This document shows positions 52,030 to 61,727 of a stretch of DNA of 64,000 nucleotides, one piece after another. Position 1 is the first letter of the stretch. Each line of letters starts with the position of its first letter. Both the position numbers and the translations under genes were made by a program. This DNA is from CAWDZK01 sp963726615 (GTDB lineage Bacteria > Actinomycetota > Actinomycetes > JACCUZ01), in assembly GCA_963726615.1 (NCBI GenBank), contig CAVSCX010000018.1, positions 1-64,000 on the forward strand. Direction: 5' to 3'. The notes below the pieces were generated by a model. That model was not told where the DNA came from and did no database searches. It saw only the letters and a list, made by a program, of their open reading frames with translations.

Positions 52030-54369
52030 TCAGACGGCCGGGCCCGGTGCCCGGACCAGCGCCTCCACCGACCGGGCGGTGCGCAGCCACCCGACAAGCT
52101 CCGCCAGCGGCTGCGGCCGGCCGAACAGGAAGCCCTGGCCGTAGCGGCAGCCCGCGGCCAGCAGCCGCTCGGCCTGCTCCGGGCGCTCGATCCCCTCGGC
52201 GACGACCCGCAGGTCCAACGCGGCGCCCATGACCAGGATGGCCTCGACAAGCGCGGCCGCCCGCGGGCTGGCGGCCACGTCCCGGGTGAAGCTGCGATCG
52301 ACCTTGAGCGTGTCGACCGGCAGGTGCTGCAGGTAGCCGATGGAGGAGAAGCCGACCCCGAAGTCGTCGATCGCCAGGCTGGCTCCCAGGGTGCGCAGCG
52401 AGCGCAGGGCGTGGTCGGTGTCCACGTCGTCCGCGACCACCACCGTCTCGGTCATCTCCAGCACCAGCGTGCTGTCGCCCAGCTGCCGCACGGCCCGCCC
52501 GACCAGGTCGAGGAAGGTGGGGTCCCGCAGCTGGTGCGCGGACATGTTGATGCCGAAGGAGACCGGCAGGCCGGCGGCCGCCCGGATCTCCGGCGCGTCC
52601 TGGAGGACGCGAGCGAGCACCTGCTCGCCGAGCTCGGTGATCAGGCCGCTCTCCTCGGCGGCCTGGATGAACGCGTCCGGCGGCACCAGACCCTCGTCTC
52701 GCTGCCACCGGACCAGGGCCTCGACGCCGTGCACCGTGCCGTCGGCCAGCTCGACGATCGGCTGGTAGTGCACGACAAGGTCCTGGGAGATGCCGCGGCG
52801 CAGTGCCTCCACCAGCTCGAGCCGGCGGACGTTCTCCGCCCGCAGGGACGGCTGGTAGACGAAGTACCTGTCCTTGCCCTGGGCCTTGGCGCGGTACATC
52901 GCCATGTCGGCGTTGCGCAGCAGCCCGGCCGCGTCGTCGTCGGGAGACCCGAGCGCGACGCCGATGCTGGCGCCCACCACGACCTCGTGCCCCATCACCC
53001 GGATCTCGCGCCGCAGGGCGGCGAGCAGCCGCTTGCAGAGGATGTCGAGCTCGGCGACGTCCTCGACGCCCTCCAGCAGCACGGCGAACTCGTCACCGCC
53101 GAGGCGGGCCACCGAGTCGACGGAGCGCACGCAGCCGACGAGCCGAGCCCCGACCGTCCTGAGCAGCTCGTCGCCCTCGGCGTGGCCGAACCTGTCGTTG
53201 ACTCCCTTGAACCCGTCCAGGTCGAGGAACAGGACCGCCAGCGCGGCCCCGCTGCGCCGCGCACGGTTCACCGCCTGCTCCACCCGGTCCAGGAACAGGG
53301 TGCGGTTGGGCAGCGAGGTGAGCGCGTCGTGCCGGGCCAGCCGGCCCATCTCGGTGGTCATCGCGAGCCGCGAGAAGGCCTCCTCGCCCACGGTGGCCAG
53401 CGCCTCCAGGGCCTTGCGGTCTGCCTCGACGGAGGCGCGGGCCCGGTCGACGGCAGGGGCCACCAGCCACATCGTCCGGTTGCCGGCGCGGACCCGGGCC
53501 CCGATCTCCTTCGGGAGCGGGCCGTCGTCACGGAGCTCGACGTTGCGGGTGGCGACCGCCGCGCGGGCGTTGACCCGCAGCAGCCGCTCCAGCTCGTCGG
53601 CGGTCTCCGCGACCTGCGCCTCGGCCGCCGCGTCGAACAGCGCGGAGAGGCGACGGCGGTGCTCCCGCCCCCGGGACAGGCTGCGGGTCGCGACAAGGAT
53701 GGTGAAGACGGGCACGGCCAGCAGCACGGTCGTGTACGCCGGCAGCTCGCGAGCGACAAGAGCGGCGAGGTAGCCGAGGCTGTCGATGGCGACGAAGACG
53801 CCGAGTGCGGCGAGCCCGGTGCTCTGGGCGAGCTCGCCGACCACGGACGTGCCCTCCTCGAGCGCGATCGACGCCGCGGACACGGCGTAGTCGACGACGA
53901 AGAACGTGGCGGTGCCGAGCCCGACCGCCGCCAGCTCCCGCGGCGTCATGGTCTCCAGCCCCCCGACGGCGCGCATCACCATCAGGGTGCACCAGCCGCC
54001 GACGACGCTGATGCCGATGTTGAACAGCCGCACGTCGGCCCGCTTGGTGGTCGTGCCCTGCGACAGGACCTGGCCGACGGCCCAGATCCCCAGCGCTCCC
54101 TCCCCACCGTGCACGCACGCCAGGAAGATGAGGACCGCCGACTCGAAGCCCACCTCGATGCCGCCGGACGACCGGTCGAGGACCAGCGGGAACCGCGCCA
54201 TCACGACGCAGACGGGGGCGCCGACGAGCAGGGCCACCGCCCAGAACAGGTCGAGGTGCACGCCCAGCTGGACGATTCCGAGCAGGGCGAGGACCAGCCC
54301 CGTCACGGCGACGGAGATGTCGAAGCCCCAGCTCACGCCACGCTTCGAGACGTCTCCGGGCATGCTCAC
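52030..54369 (-). CDS. Membrane GGDEF-EAL protein (c-di-GMP cyclase/phosphodiesterase)
   Basis: The 779-residue protein has an N-terminal membrane module of about eight helices to about 230, a helical linker, a GGDEF domain with intact RLGGDEFAVLL, then an EAL domain. The EAL metal-site residues look complete: GVEALVRW, INMSAHQL, LEMTETV, IDDFGVGFSS, LKVDRSF and VAEGIE. Phosphodiesterase activity is therefore likely. The cyclase half also has its signature. No PAS or other sensor domain is recognised. The GTG at 54369 follows GGAAGGGG with 5-nt spacing. Confidence 0.93.
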   Translation of the reverse strand: MSMPGDVSKRGVSWGFDISVAVTGLVLALLGIVQLGVHLDLFWAVALLVGAPVCVVMARFPLVLDRSSGGIEVGFESAVLIFLACVHGGEGALGIWAVGQVLSQGTTTKRADVRLFNIGISVVGGWCTLMVMRAVGGLETMTPRELAAVGLGTATFFVVDYAVSAASIALEEGTSVVGELAQSTGLAALGVFVAIDSLGYLAALVARELPAYTTVLLAVPVFTILVATRSLSRGREHRRRLSALFDAAAEAQVAETADELERLLRVNARAAVATRNVELRDDGPLPKEIGARVRAGNRTMWLVAPAVDRARASVEADRKALEALATVGEEAFSRLAMTTEMGRLARHDALTSLPNRTLFLDRVEQAVNRARRSGAALAVLFLDLDGFKGVNDRFGHAEGDELLRTVGARLVGCVRSVDSVARLGGDEFAVLLEGVEDVAELDILCKRLLAALRREIRVMGHEVVVGASIGVALGSPDDDAAGLLRNADMAMYRAKAQGKDRYFVYQPSLRAENVRRLELVEALRRGISQDLVVHYQPIVELADGTVHGVEALVRWQRDEGLVPPDAFIQAAEESGLITELGEQVLARVLQDAPEIRAAAGLPVSFGINMSAHQLRDPTFLDLVGRAVRQLGDSTLVLEMTETVVVADDVDTDHALRSLRTLGASLAIDDFGVGFSSIGYLQHLPVDTLKVDRSFTRDVAASPRAAALVEAILVMGAALDLRVVAEGIERPEQAERLLAAGCRYGQGFLFGRPQPLAELVGWLRTARSVEALVRAPGPAV

Positions 54370-54472
54370 GCGAGCCCCTTCCCGTGTGACCCATCCGTTG
54401 CGGACGTATCGGCACGAGTCGGCACCGAGTAAAGGGGACGTCAGCCCCTCGGACGGCGCCTGCCCCGGGGGG

Positions 54473-55747
<1,275 letters not shown>

Positions 55748-55877
55748 GGCGCGCTCACTTCCTTCCGTCGCGGTCGGCTGCCCAGTCTCGCAGAGCGGTG
55801 GCACAGGGCCGCCGACAGGTCAGGCGCTCGCCGTCACAGCCCAAAGACCTGGTCGTGAGCCGTGAGCGCGGACACCA

Positions 55878-56930
55878 CTACTGCTGGGGCAGCAGGACAG
55901 TCACGCCGGCCGGGTAGCCGGGCCGGCCCATGGCGGGCAGCGCCGCGGCGGCGTCCGCGAGACCGAGCCGGCGGGTCACCAGCAGGTCGGGCCGCAGCCG
56001 ACCGGAGGTGACCAGGGCGAGCATCGCGGGGTAGGCGTGCGCCGCCATGCCATGGCTCCCGAGGATCTCCAGCTCGTAGGCGATGACCCGGGACATCGGC
56101 ATCCGCGGGTGCCCGCCTGCCGCCTGGTCGGGCGGCAGCAGGCCGACCTGGACGTGCCGGCCGCGCCGGCCCAGCGACCGCACCGACGCCGCCGCTGTCG
56201 CGTGGCTGCCCAGCGCGTCGAGAGACACCGCGGCCCCCCCGCCGGTGACCTCGCGCACCGTGCCCGACGCGTCCACGGCGGACGCGTCCACCAGGTGCTC
56301 GGCGCCGAAGCGGCCGGCCAGCGCGAGTGCGTCGGGTGTGACGTCCACCGCGACGACCCGGGCCCCGGCGGCGACGGCCACCATGACGGCGGACAGCCCG
56401 ACGCCACCGCAGCCGTGCACCGCGACCCACTCCCCCGGTCGGACCCGGCCCTGCTGCAGCACCGCGCGGTACGCCGTGGCGAACCGGCAGCCCAGCGCGG
56501 CGGCCGTGTCGGCCGCGAGGTCGTCGGGCAGGGCGACCAGGTTGACGTCCGCGTGGTCCAGCGCGACGAGCTCCGCGAACGAGCCCCAGCCGGTGAAGCC
56601 TGGCTGGGTCTGCCGCTCGCAGACCTGGTGGTCGCCCGCCAGGCAGGAGGCGCAGGTGCCGCAGGCGCAGACGAACGGCACGGTGACCCGGTCCCCCTCG
56701 CGCCACCGGGTCACGCCGGCACCGACGGCTGCGACAGTGCCGGCGAGCTCGTGGCCGGGCACGTGCGGGAGCGCGATCGTGGGGTCGTGCCCCACCCAGG
56801 CGTGCCAGTCGCTGCGGCACAGCCCGCTCGCCTCGACCCGCACCACGGCGCCGTGCGGCGCCGGGGTCGGGTCCGGCACCGCACGGACCGCCAGCGGGCC
56901 GCCGTACTCGTCGAACACCAGCGCCTGCAC
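55878..56930 (-). CDS. Zinc-dependent alcohol dehydrogenase
   Basis: The 350-residue medium-chain dehydrogenase has catalytic zinc ligands in GLCRSDWHAW and PHVPGHELAG and a four-Cys structural zinc loop, CACGTCASCLAGDHQVC. The Rossmann loop is VHGCGGVGLSAVMVA, followed by ARVVAVDVTPDAL, which favours NAD. The GTG at 56930 (VQALVFDEYGGPLAVR) is the homology-supported start; the frame to 57218 overlaps the divergent protease gene. Substrate unknown. Confidence 0.9.
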   Translation of the reverse strand: MQALVFDEYGGPLAVRAVPDPTPAPHGAVVRVEASGLCRSDWHAWVGHDPTIALPHVPGHELAGTVAAVGAGVTRWREGDRVTVPFVCACGTCASCLAGDHQVCERQTQPGFTGWGSFAELVALDHADVNLVALPDDLAADTAAALGCRFATAYRAVLQQGRVRPGEWVAVHGCGGVGLSAVMVAVAAGARVVAVDVTPDALALAGRFGAEHLVDASAVDASGTVREVTGGGAAVSLDALGSHATAAASVRSLGRRGRHVQVGLLPPDQAAGGHPRMPMSRVIAYELEILGSHGMAAHAYPAMLALVTSGRLRPDLLVTRRLGLADAAAALPAMGRPGYPAGVTVLLPQQ

Positions 56931-57070
56931 GGCGCGCAGGCTATCCGGCGGGTCAGGCACGGAACGGCCGTGTGCCGGCGTCGCGAGTGGCCATCCGGGT
57001 CCGCGACCTCGAAGCGGACCTGGAGGTGGCTCACAGGGTTCTGCCAGGCAGGGTGCGCAGAGTGGCCGAC

Positions 57071-58375
57071 ATGAGCGACCAGACCCGCACCCTCCCGCCG
57101 TACCCGCCCAGCTTCCCGTCGGCGCCGCCGCCCGGCGAGGAGTCCGCCCCCGGCTACGGGGCGCAGGACCCGTGGCGCGCACCGGAGCCGCACGGCGCCC
57201 CACCGGTCTCCCCGCCACCCACGGTCGAGCGGTCCGCGGATCGACCCCGACCGCGGCGCGGCGCGGTGGCCCTGGGCGCGGTCGCCCTCGTCGCCGGCCT
57301 GGTCGGCGGCGGGGCCGGCGCGGCCCTGACGGCCGGGCTGGACGACGGGTCGTCCTCCGCCACCTCCGCCACCGGCTCGGGGACGTCGCTTCAGGGCGCC
57401 GGCTCGAGCACCGACACCACGGCCCCGGCCGGGTCCGTCGAGGCTGTCGCCGCGCAGGTGCTGCCCAGCGTGGTCTCGATCGAGGTCAGCACCGGCCAGG
57501 GCGGCGGCGAGGGCAGCGGCATCGTGCTGTCCTCCGACGGCCTGATCCTGACGAACAACCACGTTGTCGCCGATGCTGCCGGCGGCAACGGCACGATCAC
57601 CGTCACCCTCAACGACGGCAGCACAGCGTCGGCGACGATCGTCGGCCGCGACCCCGTCACGGACCTCGCGGTGATCCAGGCCAAGGGCGTCAGCGGGCTG
57701 AAGAAGGCGACCCTCGGCAGCTCCGCGAACCTCGACCCCGGCGAGGAGGTCGTCGCGATCGGGTCGCCCCTGGGCCTGCAGGGCACGGTGACCAGCGGGA
57801 TCGTCAGCTCTCTCAACCGGCCGGTCCGCACCGGCGACGCGAGCGGCACCGAGAGCGTCAGCACGGTCATCGACGCGATCCAGACCGATGCCGCGATCAA
57901 CCCCGGCAACTCCGGCGGCCCGCTCGTCAACCTCAAGGGTGAGGTCGTCGGCATCAACAGCGCGATCGCCAGCCTCGGCGCCAGCTCCGGCAGCCAGTCC
58001 GGCTCGATCGGGCTCGGCTTCTCCATCCCCGTCGACCAGGCCCGGCGGATCGCCACCCAGCTCATCGACACCGGCTCGGCCACCCACGCCCAGCTCGGCG
58101 TGAGCGTCCGGGACGCCTCCCGGTCCGGGTCGCAGGTCTTCAGCGACGGGGCGGACGTGGCCCAGGTGACCGCGGGCGGCGCCGCGGCCAAGGCCGGGCT
58201 GCAGGCGGGCGACGTGCTCACCAAGGTCGGCGACCGTCCTGTCGACAGCGCGGACGCGCTCATCGCGGCGATCCGCTCGCACCAGCCCGGCGACCGGGTG
58301 ACCCTCACCTACGTCCGGTCCGGGAGCACCAAGACCCTGACCGTGGCCCTCGGCTCGGACGCGGCCGGCTCGTAA
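57071..58375 (+). CDS. HtrA/DegP-like serine protease with PDZ domain
   Basis: The 434-residue protein has a cytoplasmic Pro-rich leader, one membrane helix at about 67-90 (AVALGAVALVAGLVGGGAGA), and an extracellular trypsin-like domain. The triad lies in LTNNHVVADA (His), RDPVTDLAVIQ (Asp) and NPGNSGGPLVN (Ser). One C-terminal PDZ domain follows (AQVTAGGAAAKAGLQAGDVL). The layout equals PepD/HtrA of actinobacteria, which handle misfolded exported proteins. The ATG at 57071 is chosen at the onset of the Pro-rich leader. Confidence 0.95.
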   Translation: MSDQTRTLPPYPPSFPSAPPPGEESAPGYGAQDPWRAPEPHGAPPVSPPPTVERSADRPRPRRGAVALGAVALVAGLVGGGAGAALTAGLDDGSSSATSATGSGTSLQGAGSSTDTTAPAGSVEAVAAQVLPSVVSIEVSTGQGGGEGSGIVLSSDGLILTNNHVVADAAGGNGTITVTLNDGSTASATIVGRDPVTDLAVIQAKGVSGLKKATLGSSANLDPGEEVVAIGSPLGLQGTVTSGIVSSLNRPVRTGDASGTESVSTVIDAIQTDAAINPGNSGGPLVNLKGEVVGINSAIASLGASSGSQSGSIGLGFSIPVDQARRIATQLIDTGSATHAQLGVSVRDASRSGSQVFSDGADVAQVTAGGAAAKAGLQAGDVLTKVGDRPVDSADALIAAIRSHQPGDRVTLTYVRSGSTKTLTVALGSDAAGS

Positions 58376-58394
58376 CGCCGGACCGCGCCGGCCG

Positions 58395-58439
58395 ACGACG
58401 ACGGGGCGGGACCCACCACGGGTCCCGCCCCGTCGTCGT
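58395..58439 (+). terminator. Strong terminator hairpin after the HtrA gene
   Basis: Twenty perfectly paired bases on each side (ACGACGACGGGGCGGGACCC and its complement) flank a 5-nt loop, 19 nt after the protease stop. No U-tract follows. Confidence 0.85.
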
Positions 58440-58502
58440 GTCCTCCCGGGTGCGGCGTGTCGGTGCCCGGCTTCGCGGGGACGATGCCCTACAACTGGGA
58501 CG

Positions 58503-58531
58503 GGCCCCTCGAAGCATGAGTTCGAGGGGCC
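58503..58531 (+). terminator. Second hairpin before the PAC2 gene
   Basis: An 11-bp perfect stem (GGCCCCTCGAA with complement) with a 7-nt loop is followed by TTCTGCT. It may back up the first terminator or insulate the PAC2 gene. Confidence 0.6.
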
Positions 58532-58604
58532 TTCTGCTGCCCCGGCGCACCCCCGGCTCGCGAGGCGGGCTGCCGTCGCGGCCTGCCGGTGCGAAGATCG
58601 AGGC

Positions 58605-59567
58605 ATGCTCGAGCCCCGCGACCTCTACACCCTGCACGAGGACCCGCTGTCCGGCCACGCCCAGCAGCCTCCCGCGGACGCGGCGCCGGGGCCGGTGCTC
58701 CTGCACACCCTGACCGGGTTCATCGACGCCGGTCAGGCCGGCCGGCTGGCCGCCGAGCACCTGCTGGGGACGTTCGACCACCGGACGGTGGCCACCTTCG
58801 ACGTCGACACGCTGCTGGACTACCGCTCCCGCCGGCCACCGATGGTCTTCGACTCCGACCACTGGGTGTCCTACGACGACCCCTCACTGCTGCTGCACCG
58901 GCTCACCGACGGCGCCGGCCACGACTTCCTCCTGCTGGCCGGCGCCGAGCCGGACGTCCAGTGGGAGCGGTTCATCGCCGCGGTCCGCGGCCTGGTCGAG
59001 CAGCTCGGCGTCCGGCTGACCGTCGGCGTGCACGGCATCCCGATGGGTGTCCCGCACACCCGCCCGACCACGGTCACCGGCCACGCGACCCGCCGCGAGC
59101 TCGTCGCCGGGCGGGAGCCGTGGATCGGCACGGTCCAGGTGCCGGGCAGCGTCGTGAACCTGCTGGAGTACCGGCTGGGCCAGGCCGGGCACGACGCGAT
59201 GGGATTCGCGGTGCACGTGCCGCACTACCTGGCGCAGGCGGAGTACCCGGCTGCCTCGGCAGCCCTGCTGGACAACGTCGCTGCCGTCACCGACCTGGTG
59301 CTGCCGACAACGCCGCTGCACACGGCGGCCGAGGCGACCCGGGCCGAGCTGGACGAGCAGGTCGCGGCCTCGGCCGAGGTCGCGGGCATCGTGACCGCGC
59401 TGGAGCAGCAGTACGACTCGTTCCTCGCGACCCGGTCCGAGTCGGGCTCGGGCGCGGACCTGCTCGCCGGCCCGGGCGGCTTCCCGACCGCGGACGAGCT
59501 CGGCGCCGAGCTGGAGCGGTTTCTCGCCGACCACACCAAGGGTGGGGGCGACCAGCCCGAGGGGTGA
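58605..59567 (+). CDS. PAC2-family protein (proteasome-assembly-chaperone-like)
   Basis: The 320-residue protein has the PAC2 pattern LLHTLTGFIDAGQAGRLAAEHLL, FDVDTLLDYRSRRPPMVFD and VTVGVHGIPMGVPHTRPT (approximate reading), then a helical C-terminus with a coiled-coil-like segment. PAC2 proteins are widespread in actinobacteria. Relation to eukaryotic proteasome assembly chaperones is by fold only; the bacterial role is not settled. The start is the ATG at 58605. Confidence 0.88.
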   Translation: MLEPRDLYTLHEDPLSGHAQQPPADAAPGPVLLHTLTGFIDAGQAGRLAAEHLLGTFDHRTVATFDVDTLLDYRSRRPPMVFDSDHWVSYDDPSLLLHRLTDGAGHDFLLLAGAEPDVQWERFIAAVRGLVEQLGVRLTVGVHGIPMGVPHTRPTTVTGHATRRELVAGREPWIGTVQVPGSVVNLLEYRLGQAGHDAMGFAVHVPHYLAQAEYPAASAALLDNVAAVTDLVLPTTPLHTAAEATRAELDEQVAASAEVAGIVTALEQQYDSFLATRSESGSGADLLAGPGGFPTADELGAELERFLADHTKGGGDQPEG

Positions 59568-59747
59568 CCGCGGCGCGTCGGCCGCCGGCCGACGGAGGGA
59601 TGGTCCAGGGCGCCGGGTCGGGAGCGCCTCACGGCGCGTGGCCGCTCGTAGCGGCTTCATGTGGGACCCGGGGCTACCGCGACCCGGCGCCCTGGTCGAC
59701 CCCGAAGGGCCACCCTCAGTGTAGTCGTCACCCGCCTGCCGGAGGGG

Positions 59748-60380
59748 TCAGACCAGCTCATCCACCCGCCAGAGCGCCGCCGCACCCTCGAGGTCCTCTG
59801 CAGTGCGCAGCAGCGCCGACGACGAGCGCGTCAGGGCGTCCGCGCCGGTCGGGTCGACCTCCTCGACGTCGTCCGCGCGATGCGCGCGGCCGGCAACCAC
59901 GACCCGGCAGAAGGCGCCCGCCCGCTCCAGCGCGACAGCGAGGTCACCGGCGAAGACCCCGTGCAGCACCGCGTCCAGCAGTGCGCGCAGCGCCTCGGGG
60001 GTGGGCGGCTCCGCGGACCCGGCGACCACGTGGGCCACCGGCGCCGCGGCCCGGCCGGCCGCGAAGTCGTGGGTGGCGCCGACGGAGTCACGGTGCACCC
60101 ACTCCCGCAGCAGGTAGAGCCGCCACAGCGCCCCGGGCAGGGAGCGGGCCGGCCGGCCGGCCCAGAGGTCGGCCACAGTGTCCAGCCCGACCTCGTCCAC
60201 CAGGGCGACAAGGCGGGCCCGGGTCCCCTCGTCCTCGGCGGCCCGGCCCGACTCGACCAACAGGCCGGCGGTGGCGTGCGCGGCCTCGGCAAGCGCCGCC
60301 GGGTCGGGGGCACCGCCGAACGTCTCCAGCGCGGCCTTGCCCAGCAGGGCGGGCCGCCGGGGGCGGTGTCGCTCGTCCAC
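59748..60380 (-). CDS. Conserved actinobacterial protein of unknown function
   Basis: The 210-residue protein begins VDERHRPRRPALLGKAALETFGG and is all-alpha, with blocks ARLVALVDEVGLDTVADLWAGR, PGALWRLYLLREWVHRD and FAAGRAAAPVAHVVAG. It resembles uncharacterised actinobacterial proteins, but no catalytic motif is visible. The start is the GTG at 60380; longer frames enter the divergent RsbW-PAS promoter. Confidence 0.7.
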   Translation of the reverse strand: MDERHRPRRPALLGKAALETFGGAPDPAALAEAAHATAGLLVESGRAAEDEGTRARLVALVDEVGLDTVADLWAGRPARSLPGALWRLYLLREWVHRDSVGATHDFAAGRAAAPVAHVVAGSAEPPTPEALRALLDAVLHGVFAGDLAVALERAGAFCRVVVAGRAHRADDVEEVDPTGADALTRSSSALLRTAEDLEGAAALWRVDELV

Positions 60381-60476
60381 AACCCCAGATCCTGCCACCC
60401 GCGAGGCGTGCGCCGGTCGACGTCGGTGCCGTGTCACGATGGGGACCGCCGCCGGGGGCGAGGGTGGGGAGGTGCA

Positions 60477-61718
60477 GTGTCGACGGTGCAGCGCCGTGCG
60501 CACCTGGCACCCCGCCCCGACAGTGCCCGACGGGCCCGCCGCATCGTGGCCACCGCGCTGGCCGAGGCTGGCCGCGACGACCTCGTCGAGACCGCGGAGC
60601 TGCTGGTCAGCGAGCTCGTCACCAACTCCGTGGTTCACGCCCGGACGCCGATCGAGCTCGTGGTCACCGCCGACCGCGCCGGGCTCCGGGTGGCGGTGCA
60701 CGACGGCAGCGCGCACCTGCCCAGCCCCCGGCAGTACGGCCGGACAGCGACCACCGGGCGCGGCCTCGAGCTGCTGACCCTGCTGGCGCACCGGCACGGC
60801 ACCGACGCCGATGCCGACGCGGCCGGCAAGACCGTGTGGTTCGAGATGGGCGCAGGACCGGACCAGCCACCGGGACCGGATGGTGCGACGTCAAGCCGCG
60901 GTGGGCGCGAGGAGGCGCGGCCGGTGGAGGTCCGGCTGCTCCGGGTCCCCGTGGTCCTGGTGATGGCCTGGCGCCAGCACGTCGACACCCTGCTGCGCGA
61001 GGACCTGCTCGCGCACTGGGAGACGACAGCGGGCGGCGACGTCGCACCGGACGGGCGCGCCCATGACGCCTTCGCCCAGGTCGCGGACGCTCTCGGCCCG
61101 TTGACGCGGTCCCCGGCCGGCACCGAGCGGGCCGACGTGAGCCTGTCCGTGACAGCTGAGGACGCGGCCGGGTTCGAGGCGCTCGACCTCCTGCTCGAGG
61201 AGGTCCTCGCCCGCGCGGAGCTGGGCCAGATGCTCGCGCCGACAACCCAGCCGGAGGTGCGGCTCCTGCGTCAGTGGATCTGCGCACAGGTCCGGCAGCA
61301 GGTGCGAGGTCGTCCGGCCGAACCGTGGCCCGGGCTGCCCACCGAGATGGCGGCGCCGGACGTGCCCGGTCCCGACTGGGACGTCGGACACGTCACCCGG
61401 TCGAGCGAGGCGCTCGTGGCGGCCGACGACCTCAACCGCGTCGTCGCCGTCAGCCCGGCGGCGCTCGCCCTGCTCGGCTGGGACGGTGCACTGGTCGGGC
61501 GGCGGATCGTCGAGATCGTGCCGCCGCGGCTGCGCGAACGGCACATCGCCGGGTTCACCCGGCACCTGCTCACCGGCGAAGGCGTCATCCTCGACACCGA
61601 GGTCCGGGTCCCGGCGCTGCGCCGGGACGGCACCGAGGTCGAGGTGCACCTGCTCGTCCGGCGCGAGTACGCCGCCGACGGCCGGCCCTGCTTCGTGGCG
61701 ACACTGCGCGAGGCCTGA
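60477..61718 (+). CDS. RsbW-like ATPase domain fused to a C-terminal PAS domain
   Basis: The 413-residue protein has an N-terminal HATPase_c_2 domain like anti-sigma kinases (AELLVSELVTNSVVHA for the N-box, VAVHDGSAHLP, TTGRGLELLTLLAHRHG for the G-box). A helical middle part follows (about 145-300; RLLRVPVVLVMAWRQHVDTL), then a PAS domain (SSEALVAADDLNRVVAVSPAA, LLGWDGALVGRRIVEIVPP). Kinase before sensor is the reverse of the usual order. It may switch a sigma factor or phosphatase pathway, but no partner is in the window. The GTG at 60477 follows GGGGAGG. Confidence 0.85.
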   Translation: MSTVQRRAHLAPRPDSARRARRIVATALAEAGRDDLVETAELLVSELVTNSVVHARTPIELVVTADRAGLRVAVHDGSAHLPSPRQYGRTATTGRGLELLTLLAHRHGTDADADAAGKTVWFEMGAGPDQPPGPDGATSSRGGREEARPVEVRLLRVPVVLVMAWRQHVDTLLREDLLAHWETTAGGDVAPDGRAHDAFAQVADALGPLTRSPAGTERADVSLSVTAEDAAGFEALDLLLEEVLARAELGQMLAPTTQPEVRLLRQWICAQVRQQVRGRPAEPWPGLPTEMAAPDVPGPDWDVGHVTRSSEALVAADDLNRVVAVSPAALALLGWDGALVGRRIVEIVPPRLRERHIAGFTRHLLTGEGVILDTEVRVPALRRDGTEVEVHLLVRREYAADGRPCFVATLREA

Positions 61719-61727
61719 GAGGTCGAC

